A DNA stretch of 28,698 nucleotides, taken from the NCBI GenBank assembly GCA_035275345.1, contig DATEMY010000088.1, positions 1-28,698 on the forward strand, in the 5' to 3' direction. Source of the stretch: JAJVID01 sp035275345 (GTDB lineage Bacteria; Acidobacteriota; Blastocatellia; RBC074). This document shows, in pieces, positions 15,956-23,215 of the stretch (within the stretch, counting starts at the first letter, position 1; each line of letters starts with the position of its first letter). The position numbers and the translations under genes are program-made. The notes beneath the pieces were generated by a model that was not told where the DNA came from, did not search any database, and saw only the letters and a program-made list of their open reading frames with translations.

Positions 15956-18367
15956 GTGCAAACACTTTGGCAGGATTTGTGTTTTGGCTTTCGGATGCTG
16001 TTGAAGAAGCCCGGCTTTACTGCGGCGGCCGTGATCACGCTCGCCCTGGGCATTGGCGCGAACACCGCCATCTTCAGCGTGATCAGCGCCGTGTTGTTGC
16101 GGCCACTGCCTTATCCGGGACCGGACAATTTGGTCATGGTTTGGGAGAAGCGCATCCGGGAAGGAGTCAATGACAACGCCGTCTCCCCGGCGGATTTCCG
16201 CGACTGGAAGGCGCGCAATCAGGTTTTCGCGAATATGGCGGCGCTGACCGATATCGCGCTCGATTTGACCGAGGGGGACGAACCGGAACGCGTCGCCGTA
16301 GGGCAGGTCTCAGCGTCTTTCTTCGACACGCTGGGCGTCCCAGCGGCGCTGGGGCGCGGCTTTTTGGCCGAGGATGAGCAGCCGGGGCGCAACCGCGTCG
16401 TGATTATGAATCACGAGTTGTGGCTCCGTCGTTTCGGCGCGGATCGAAGCGTGATTGGCCGGACGATTTCGCTGAGCGGGTCGCCGTTTGAAGTCGTCGG
16501 TGTGCTGCCTCCGTCGTTCAGGTTCCCGAATGAAGAGCTGGCTTTATGGATTCCACTCGATCCATCTGCGCAAGGGATGCAGACACGAGTGAATCATTTC
16601 CTGAGCGTCTTCGCCCGGATCAAACCGGAGATGACTCTGCAGCAGGCGCAAGCCGAAATGGAGCGCATCGGCGCGCAATTGACGCGGGAATACCCGCAAG
16701 AGAACGACAATCACACCGCTTTCGTCATTCCGTTACGCGAACAATTGGTCGGCGACATCCGCCGGCCCCTGCTGATCCTCTTCGCGGCGGTCGGCCTGGT
16801 CCTGGCTGTGGCCTGCGCCAATGTCGCCAATTTGCAGCTCATCCGGGCAGCCGCGCGACGGAAAGAGATCGCCATTCGCGCCGCGCTGGGCGCTCATCGA
16901 CGCCGCATTGCGCGACAGTTGTTAACCGAAAGCATGTTGCTGGCAGCGCTGGGTGGAGCGGCAGGAACTCTGTTGGCGCTGTGGGGGATGGAAGCGATCA
17001 CGGCGCTGATGCCGAGGGGCATTTTGCATTTAACTCCCGCGCGACTCGATTTGCGCGCGTTCGGCTTTGCGCTTGTAATTTCTCTTTGCGCCGGCGCGCT
17101 TTCAGGCCTGGGCCCCTTATTCCAGGCGTCGAAACTGAGTCTCAACGACCTGCTCAGAGAAGGCGGCAGAGGCGCAGGCTTCGCCCATCAGCGCGCGCGG
17201 AGCGTGGTTGTTGTAGCCGAGGTAGCATCGGCGATTGTGCTGCTCATCGTCGCAGGATTGATGATCCGCAGCCTCTGGAAATTACAGCTAGTTCCAACGG
17301 GATTCGAACCGCGGAACGCGTTGACCGCGCAAATCTCATTGCCGTCCTCGCGCTACCGTGAGCCGCAGCAGGCGTCGCTCTTCTTCCAACAGTTGATCGA
17401 GAAAGTACGCGCGATTCCCGGCGTCAACGCCGCCGGAGCGATCTCCATCCTGCCGCTCAGCGGAGGTTATTCGCGAACGAGCATCGCCATCGAAGGTCGA
17501 GCAGAGATGACCGAGCTCCTTCCGCAAGCCCGCCCCCGCATCCATCCGCGCGTCGTCACGCCCGATTACTTTCAAGCCATGGGGATTCGATTGATCAGCG
17601 GGCGTCTGTTTGCCCCGCAGGACGACAGCGCGGCGCCGCTCGTGGCGTTGATTAATCAGAGAGCGGCGCAAGCCTATTGGCCGGGGCAAAATCCGCTCGG
17701 TCGTCGAGTGCAGATCGGCGGCGGCGCTCCTTGGCGCGAAGTCGTCGGCGTCGTGGGCGATGTTAAAGATCAGGGGATGGATAAAGACGTCAACCCGGAG
17801 GTCTATTTCTCCTGGGCGCAAACGTCACAGCGCAATGGGACGCTGGTCGTGAGAGGCGCCAATGTTTCCAGCCTTGCTCCGGCGATTCGCAGTAAAGCGC
17901 AGGAACTCGACAAACAACTGCCGCTTTCCGATATGCGAACCCTCGAAGATATCGTCGGCCGGTCAATCGCCGCGCCGCGTTCATACACGCTCTTGCTCGC
18001 GCTTTTCGCCGGTATAGCGCTGACGCTCGCAGCCGTCGGCGTCTATGGGGTGATGGCTTACAGCGTATCGCAGCGCGCTCACGAGATCGGCGTGCGCATG
18101 GCGTTGGGGGCGCGTCCGCGCGACACGCTCAAACTGGTTTTGAAACAGGGAATGCGATTGGCATTGATCGGCGCGGCGATCGGACTGATCGCATCGTGGG
18201 CGTTGACGCGGTTGATGAAAAGCCTGTTGTTTGGCGTGAACGCGACCGATCCGTTGACATTTATCGCTATTCCTCTGTTGCTCGGACTGGTTGCGCTGCT
18301 TGCCTGCTGGATCCCGGCGTGGCGAGCGACTAAGGTGGACCCGGTGGTGGCGCTACACTGGGAATAA
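15956..18367 (+). CDS. ADOP-type ABC transporter permease 2
   Basis: GTG 15956 is chosen because GGGGAGG lies at 15945-15951 and the product then begins QTLWQDLCFGFRML, as in its paralogues. The longer frame from 15827 runs through the palindromic repeat and is unlikely. The 803 residues have the full two-half layout: first membrane segment near 17-45 (LGIGANTAIFS), first periplasmic domain to about 265, segments near 270-395 with ARRKEIAIRAALGAHRRR, a middle segment with VAEVASAIVLLIVAGLMIRS, a second periplasmic domain, and final segments from about 681, ending VDPVVALHWE. It is more distant from permease 1 than permease 3 is. Confidence 0.9.
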   Translation: MQTLWQDLCFGFRMLLKKPGFTAAAVITLALGIGANTAIFSVISAVLLRPLPYPGPDNLVMVWEKRIREGVNDNAVSPADFRDWKARNQVFANMAALTDIALDLTEGDEPERVAVGQVSASFFDTLGVPAALGRGFLAEDEQPGRNRVVIMNHELWLRRFGADRSVIGRTISLSGSPFEVVGVLPPSFRFPNEELALWIPLDPSAQGMQTRVNHFLSVFARIKPEMTLQQAQAEMERIGAQLTREYPQENDNHTAFVIPLREQLVGDIRRPLLILFAAVGLVLAVACANVANLQLIRAAARRKEIAIRAALGAHRRRIARQLLTESMLLAALGGAAGTLLALWGMEAITALMPRGILHLTPARLDLRAFGFALVISLCAGALSGLGPLFQASKLSLNDLLREGGRGAGFAHQRARSVVVVAEVASAIVLLIVAGLMIRSLWKLQLVPTGFEPRNALTAQISLPSSRYREPQQASLFFQQLIEKVRAIPGVNAAGAISILPLSGGYSRTSIAIEGRAEMTELLPQARPRIHPRVVTPDYFQAMGIRLISGRLFAPQDDSAAPLVALINQRAAQAYWPGQNPLGRRVQIGGGAPWREVVGVVGDVKDQGMDKDVNPEVYFSWAQTSQRNGTLVVRGANVSSLAPAIRSKAQELDKQLPLSDMRTLEDIVGRSIAAPRSYTLLLALFAGIALTLAAVGVYGVMAYSVSQRAHEIGVRMALGARPRDTLKLVLKQGMRLALIGAAIGLIASWALTRLMKSLLFGVNATDPLTFIAIPLLLGLVALLACWIPAWRATKVDPVVALHWE

Positions 18368-18430
18368 CTTTTGTTTGTTCCGTCTTTTCCGTAATCTCTT
18401 TTCAACCTGGTATTGCGCTAACCACGGTTG

Positions 18431-18450
18431 AGTATAGACCTATACTTTTT
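18431..18450 (+). terminator. AGTATAG dyad with T-run: weak terminator or operator
   Basis: AGTATAG (18431-18437) and CTATACT (18440-18446) form a perfect dyad around two bases, and T residues continue to 18450. The stem is AT-rich and the loop very tight, so termination would be weak. A 16-bp symmetric operator for a dimeric repressor is an equally good reading. It lies 64 bases after the permease 2 stop. Confidence 0.35.
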
Positions 18451-18509
18451 GCTCTCTTTGCCTTCTTTGCTTCGCGCCTTGCATTAGGTATTAAGACGCC
18501 GAGATGCTT

Positions 18510-18559
18510 GCGCTATTCGGTTTTGGGAATAGCCAATCCCACAACCGAACACAGAGCGC
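18510..18559. repeat. Imperfect 50-base palindrome
   Basis: TTCGGTTTTGGGA (18516-18528) pairs with TCCCACAACCGAA (18537-18549) at 12 of 13 positions around an 8-base loop. An outer GCGCT (18510-18514) pairs with AGCGC (18555-18559) after a bulge. No T-run follows. It resembles a REP-like or decayed transposon-end hairpin rather than a terminator. Confidence 0.5.
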
Positions 18560-18778
18560 ATACACGAAAGAAATTCCAGATGCGCGGCTTCTCCTAAATT
18601 CTTTGTTTTCAATGCAGCGGGGGACTATTAAGGCCATCGGTCTATCAGGTTGTTACGCGGCACGAGGATTGAGTTTTCTCATTCGATAATTGTCTGCGGC
18701 GTTAGACGTCGCGCAATGTCGAGAGCGATTACGCCTCCTTTTTTACGCTACACAATCCAGCAACCGGACGGAGGATTT

Positions 18779-20593
18779 ATGGGAAGCTTGCTGCAGGACC
18801 TGCGCTACGGCGCGAGAATGCTGTTAAAAAAGCCCGGCTTCACGATAATCGCGGTCATCACGCTGGCCCTCGGCATTGGCGCGAACACTGCGATTTTCAG
18901 CGTTGTTGATGCGCTGTTGCTGCGGCCGCTGCCTTACCACGAGCCCGAGCGGCTGGTGATGCTGGCGGAAAAAGGGAGCAATGGCAGCGTCGGCTTCATC
19001 CTGCTGATCGCCTGCGTCAACGTCGCCAATCTATTGCTCGTGCGCGCGACAGACCGGCAGAAGGAGATTGCGCTGCGATTGGCGCTGGGCGCGGGTCGCG
19101 GAAGAATTGTCGGGCAGTTACTAAGTGAAAGCCTGTTGATGGCCCTGGTGGGCGGAGGCGTCGGGGTCATGGTTGGATACTGGATGCTGGATGGATTGCT
19201 GGCGCTGGCTCCCGGCAATATCCCGCAACTCGGCCGTGTCAGACTGAACGATACCGTACTCCTCTTCACGCTGGGTGTTTCGGCGTTGACCAGCGTGCTG
19301 TGCGGATTGCTGCCTGCCTGGCACGCGTCGCGCACTGATTTGCAGATGACGCTGAAAGAGGGCGGGCGCTCGATCGCAGGCGCGGCGCGCGATTTGACAC
19401 GCAAAACACTGCTGGTAGTCGAGGTCAGTCTGGCGCTGGCGTTGCTGGTCGGCGCGGGATTGCTGGCGCGCTCGATGGCCCGGGTTTTGAGCGTTGATCC
19501 CGGTTTTAACCCTGACAATCTGTTGACGATGGGGGTCATGCTGCCCGGAGCTTACACTCCGCCGCGCCGCATTGCCTTTTATGACGATTGTCTGGCTCGC
19601 ATCGGCGCATTGCCCGGAGTGCGCTCCGTCGCGCTTACGGTTTCGCTCCCGATCAATGGTTCCCAGTGGGGATCGGTGTTCATCGCCGCCGATAAGCCTG
19701 CGCCGCCGCGCGGGCAATTGCCCGACGCCGCGATGATTCCGGTGAGCGCAAATTATTTCGAGACGATGGGAATTCGACTGCTCAAAGGGCGCGTCTTCGG
19801 CTCCACCGACACGGCGGAATCGCCGTATGTCACCGTCATCAATCAGACCTTGGCGCGGCGCATCTGGCCCGGCGAAGACCCGATCGGCAAACGGCTGAAA
19901 CAGGGATACCCGGAAAACCCGGGGCCATGGCGCGAAGTGGTGGGCGTAGTGTCCGACGTCAAATTGAACGGCGTTGAGCGCGCCACGCCGATGGAAGCTA
20001 ATTTCCCGCTCGTACAGGGGCCCTGGCCCATTTTCAGCGTTGCGGTCCGCACCGCCGGCGCCCCGTTGCAATTCGCGCCGGCCGTCGAGCGCGCGATTCA
20101 CGAGGTTGACAAAGACCTGCCCGTCTTCGCGATCCGGTCAATGGATCAACTGCTGGGCAGTTCCCGGGAGCAGCGACGGCTGACGCTGACGCTGCTTGGC
20201 GCCCTTGCCATGCTCGCATTATTGCTCGCGGCGGTCGGCATTTACGGCGTGATCTCTTACTCGGTCAGACAGCGCACTCACGAAATGGGCGTCCGGATGG
20301 CGTTGGGAGCGCAACGGCGCGATGTGTTGAAACTGATCCTCGGGCAAGGGCTGAAACTTGCTCTGATCGGAGTCGCGATCGGATTGCTGGCGGCGAGCGC
20401 GTTGACCAGGTGGATGGAGAGCTTGTTGTTTAATGTGCGTCCGATTGATCCGTTGACTTTTACGGCGATCGCCGTCCTGTTACTTCTTGTGTCGCTATCA
20501 GCCTGTTACTTTCCTGCGCGGCGGGCGGCGAAAGTGGACCCGATGGTCGCGCTACGGAATCTCGATCCTCGATCCTCGATCCTCGATCTTTAA
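18779..20593 (+). CDS. ADOP-type permease 3, internally deleted (first periplasmic domain missing)
   Basis: ATG 18779 with GGAGG at 18770-18774 gives 604 residues, about 200 fewer than the other permeases. Membrane segment 1 (LGIGANTAIFS, about 31-41) and PLPYHEPERLVML are normal. At residue 70, KGSNGS runs straight into VGFILLIACVNVANLL, which in permease 1 starts near residue 280. The whole first MacB_PCD domain is thus gone in frame, near nucleotide 18988. The remainder is intact: coupling stretch RQKEIALRLALGAGRGR, middle segment, second periplasmic domain, and final segments from about 470. The C-terminus overruns the usual VDPMVALR ending into heptamer-encoded residues. It is probably non-functional as a normal permease, yet the frame is fully open. 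It is the closest paralogue of permease 1. Confidence 0.85.
   Translation: MGSLLQDLRYGARMLLKKPGFTIIAVITLALGIGANTAIFSVVDALLLRPLPYHEPERLVMLAEKGSNGSVGFILLIACVNVANLLLVRATDRQKEIALRLALGAGRGRIVGQLLSESLLMALVGGGVGVMVGYWMLDGLLALAPGNIPQLGRVRLNDTVLLFTLGVSALTSVLCGLLPAWHASRTDLQMTLKEGGRSIAGAARDLTRKTLLVVEVSLALALLVGAGLLARSMARVLSVDPGFNPDNLLTMGVMLPGAYTPPRRIAFYDDCLARIGALPGVRSVALTVSLPINGSQWGSVFIAADKPAPPRGQLPDAAMIPVSANYFETMGIRLLKGRVFGSTDTAESPYVTVINQTLARRIWPGEDPIGKRLKQGYPENPGPWREVVGVVSDVKLNGVERATPMEANFPLVQGPWPIFSVAVRTAGAPLQFAPAVERAIHEVDKDLPVFAIRSMDQLLGSSREQRRLTLTLLGALAMLALLLAAVGIYGVISYSVRQRTHEMGVRMALGAQRRDVLKLILGQGLKLALIGVAIGLLAASALTRWMESLLFNVRPIDPLTFTAIAVLLLLVSLSACYFPARRAAKVDPMVALRNLDPRSSILDL
20561..20588 (+). repeat. 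Four perfect CTCGATC heptamers at the end of permease 3
   Basis: CTCGATC is repeated four times without change. The repeat lies inside the reading frame and replaces the usual stop, adding the tail LDPRSSILDL before TAA at 20591. The next gene starts 17 bases later. Confidence 0.85.
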
Positions 20594-20610
20594 TCTTCCA
20601 GGAGAGAATA

Positions 20611-23073
20611 ATGCAGACAATGTTGCAAGACCTGCGCTACAGCGCGCGAATGTTGCTCAAGAACCCCGGCTTCACGTTGATTGCAGTCCTGACGCTCAGC
20701 CTTGGCATTGGCGCCAACACGGCCATCTTCAGCGTCGTCGATGGCGTGTTGCTGCGGCCGCTGCCTTATAAGGAACCAGCGCGGCTAGTACGTGTTTACA
20801 GCGAGTTCCCGACGATGAACCTGCGTAAATTCTGGGTCTCGCCGCCGGAATACGTGGACATACAGAAAGAGGCGAAGTCCTGGGAGTCAATCGGCGCGTG
20901 GACCTCGGGCGGGGTGAATTTATCGACGAGCGGCGAGCCGATTCGCGTCACGTCGGCTTCAATCACGCGCAGCCTGATCGACACGCTCGGCGTGCAGCCG
21001 GCGCTCGGACGCAACTTCACGCCGGAAGAGGATCTGGCGGGCGGGCCACGCGCCACGATTATTTCGTATGCGCTCTGGCATCGCGCGTTCGGCGGTCAGT
21101 CCGACATTATCGGAAAGGAGATCAGGATCAACGCGCGGCCTTTCAACGTGGTTGGGGTAATGCCGCAAGGATTCGTTTTTCCTCCCGGCGCCAACGACCC
21201 GGTCGACGTATGGGCGCCTTTTCAATTCAATCCGGCCAGCCCGGGCGGCAGGGGCAGCCATTTTCTCAACCTGATCGGCCGGTTGAAACCGGGGACGACC
21301 ATCGAGCAGGCGCGCAGCGAGATGCTGACGCTGGAAGACGGGTGGAGGAACGAAAACCGCTCGCAGCACCTGCTCAATCAGAACACGCACCCGGTCTTGA
21401 TGTTTTCGCTGCACGAAGACGTGACGGGGGCGGCCAGACCGGCGGTGCTGATGCTGCTGGTCGCAGTCGCGTTCGTCCTGCTGATAGCCTGCGCGAACGT
21501 CGCGAGTTTGCTTCTGGCGCGGGCCGAAGCGCGCCATCGGGAATTCGCCGTACGGTTGGCTCTCGGCGCGGGTCGGAAGCGTTTGCTCAGGCAATTCCTG
21601 ACCGAAGGACTGGTCCTTACGCTGCTCGGCGCCGGGTGTGGCGTATTGCTCGCGCAACTCGGGCTGAAGGCGATTATGGCCGCCGCGCCTGATAGCGTGC
21701 CGCGCACGAGCGAGATCGGCATTGATCTGTTGGCGCTGGCCTTCACTCTTGGGATTTCGATCCTGGCGGTCTTTGTCTTCGCGGTGGCGCCGATGGCGCA
21801 GCTTCGCGAACGGAACCTGGCCGGATGGTTGCATAGCGCGAGCCTTCGCACGACTGGCGCGAGCAGCCATTTTTTGCGCAAGGTTCTGGTGATTACCGAG
21901 ATCGCCCTTGCCCTGGTGCTGGTCGTCGGGTCGGGGTTGATGATCCGCGCGTTCTGGAAACTGCGCCACGTTGAGCTGGGTTTCAACCCTCAGGGCGTGC
22001 TTTCATTCAGCGTTACGCTCCCGTCGAGTTCTTACAGAGTCCCTGACCAACTGCGTTTTTCCCAATCATTGCAGGAGAAGCTCTCGGCTTTGCCGGGCGT
22101 GAAGTCCGCCGCGATAGCCGGCGGGCTGCCGCCGCTTCGGCCCATCAACGCCAACGACACTGGCATTGAGGGTTTTCAGCCCACGCCGGACGGGCCGGCG
22201 CAGAACGTGGATTACTGGAACGTCGTCAGCGAGGATTACTTCAAGACAATGGGAATCCGCCTGACCGAGGGACGCGCATTTGAGTTGTCAGACCGCAACG
22301 AAAACGCGCAACGCGTAGTCGTCATCAACCAGACCATGGCGCGGCGTTTCTGGAATGGAAGCCCGATCGGGCGTCGCGTTAATCCAATGGTTTCAAACCA
22401 GCCCAACTTTTTCACCATCGTCGGCGTGGTCGAAGACACCAAGAACCTCGGCGTGGACAAACCCGCAGGGACGGAACTCTATTTTCCCGAGCAGCAAGTC
22501 GTCGCGCTCTTCGGAGGTAATACTCGACAGAACTTCGTTGTGCGAACCGAAGGCGATCCGGCGCAGGCCGTGGCGGCCGTCCGTTCGGCGGTTCACAGCC
22601 TCGACCCCGCTCTGCCCATTTATGGAATGCGGCCGATGACGGACCTGGTGGCCAATTCGCTGGTCAGACCGCGCTTCCTTTCGATGCTGCTGACAGTGTT
22701 TTCGGTCATCGCGCTGACACTGGCGGCGGTGGGTATTTACGGCGTGATGGCTTATTCGGTGTCACAGCGCACGCAGGAGATCGGCGTGCGAATGGCGCTC
22801 GGCGCCAGAACCTCCGACGTGCTCAAAATGGTGCTCGGCCAAGGCGCGATGATAACCGCCATCGGAGTCGGCATCGGCCTCGCAGGCGCTTTCGCCCTCG
22901 CTTTCGCGCTTACCAGGGTAATGTCCACATTACTCTTCGGCGTAAGCGTGACCGATCCGGCGACATTTGCGGCGGTCGTGGCGCTCCTGGCCATTGTCGC
23001 GCTGCTGGCCTGCTACCTGCCGGCGCGACGGGCGACTAAGGTTGATCCGATGGTCGCGCTCCGCTACGAATAG
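20611..23073 (+). CDS. ADOP-type ABC transporter permease 4
   Basis: The ATG at 20611 is preceded by AGGAGA at 20600-20605. The 820-residue product has the complete two-half layout: first segment with LGIGANTAIFS (33-43), first periplasmic domain to about 270 (LGVQPALGRNF), segments near 275-395 with the variant coupling stretch EARHREFAVRLALGAGRKR, the middle segment ITEIALALVLVVGSGLMIRA, a second periplasmic domain, and final segments from about 695, ending VDPMVALRYE. The last membrane region has a small Ala/Phe insertion (AGAFALAFALTR). It is a distinct branch from permeases 1 and 3. Its TAG stop overlaps the start of a heptamer array. Confidence 0.9.
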   Translation: MQTMLQDLRYSARMLLKNPGFTLIAVLTLSLGIGANTAIFSVVDGVLLRPLPYKEPARLVRVYSEFPTMNLRKFWVSPPEYVDIQKEAKSWESIGAWTSGGVNLSTSGEPIRVTSASITRSLIDTLGVQPALGRNFTPEEDLAGGPRATIISYALWHRAFGGQSDIIGKEIRINARPFNVVGVMPQGFVFPPGANDPVDVWAPFQFNPASPGGRGSHFLNLIGRLKPGTTIEQARSEMLTLEDGWRNENRSQHLLNQNTHPVLMFSLHEDVTGAARPAVLMLLVAVAFVLLIACANVASLLLARAEARHREFAVRLALGAGRKRLLRQFLTEGLVLTLLGAGCGVLLAQLGLKAIMAAAPDSVPRTSEIGIDLLALAFTLGISILAVFVFAVAPMAQLRERNLAGWLHSASLRTTGASSHFLRKVLVITEIALALVLVVGSGLMIRAFWKLRHVELGFNPQGVLSFSVTLPSSSYRVPDQLRFSQSLQEKLSALPGVKSAAIAGGLPPLRPINANDTGIEGFQPTPDGPAQNVDYWNVVSEDYFKTMGIRLTEGRAFELSDRNENAQRVVVINQTMARRFWNGSPIGRRVNPMVSNQPNFFTIVGVVEDTKNLGVDKPAGTELYFPEQQVVALFGGNTRQNFVVRTEGDPAQAVAAVRSAVHSLDPALPIYGMRPMTDLVANSLVRPRFLSMLLTVFSVIALTLAAVGIYGVMAYSVSQRTQEIGVRMALGARTSDVLKMVLGQGAMITAIGVGIGLAGAFALAFALTRVMSTLLFGVSVTDPATFAAVVALLAIVALLACYLPARRATKVDPMVALRYE

Positions 23074-23143
23074 GTTCCAGGTTCCAGGTTCCAGGTTCCA
23101 GGTTCCAGGTTCCAGGTTCCAGGTTTCAGGTTCCAGGTTTCAG
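23074..23143 (+). repeat. Ten-copy heptamer array (GTTCCAG)
   Basis: Ten contiguous 7-base units cover exactly 70 bases. Eight are GTTCCAG and two (units 8 and 10) are GTTTCAG. The array begins directly after the stop of permease 4. It is of a size that can change by replication slippage. Confidence 0.95.
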
Positions 23144-23169
23144 GAAATGAATGACGCTGGAGATTCCAA

Positions 23170-23200
23170 CCTGACACCTGACACCTGACACCTGACACCT
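23170..23200 (+). repeat. Second heptamer array (CCTGACA)
   Basis: Four perfect CCTGACA units and a partial fifth (CCT) follow the GTTCCAG array after 26 bases. They end 6 bases before the GGGAGG ribosome site of permease 5, so copy-number change would alter the spacing upstream of that site but not the site itself. Confidence 0.9.
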
Positions 23201-23215
23201 TCTCCGGGAGGAATT

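Larger units (their letters stand above)
18368..18778. other. Spacer between permeases 2 and 3 with palindromes
   Basis: It holds no supported gene; the open frames at 18504-18689 and upstream of 18779 lack ribosome sites and family features. The notable structures are the dyad at 18431-18450 and the larger palindrome at 18510-18559, each listed separately. A pyrimidine-rich stretch of repeated CTTTG words lies at about 18450-18475. This is the longest gap in the plus-strand cluster, so transcription may stop and restart here. Confidence 0.5.

Noticed and set aside
18650..18778. N-terminal extension of permease 3
   Set aside because: There is no ribosome site or similarity to the paralogues before ATG 18779, which has GGAGG five bases upstream.
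23074..23200. Heptamer arrays as a CRISPR-like structure
   Set aside because: Units are seven bases with no spacers and no cas genes nearby; they are simple tandem repeats.
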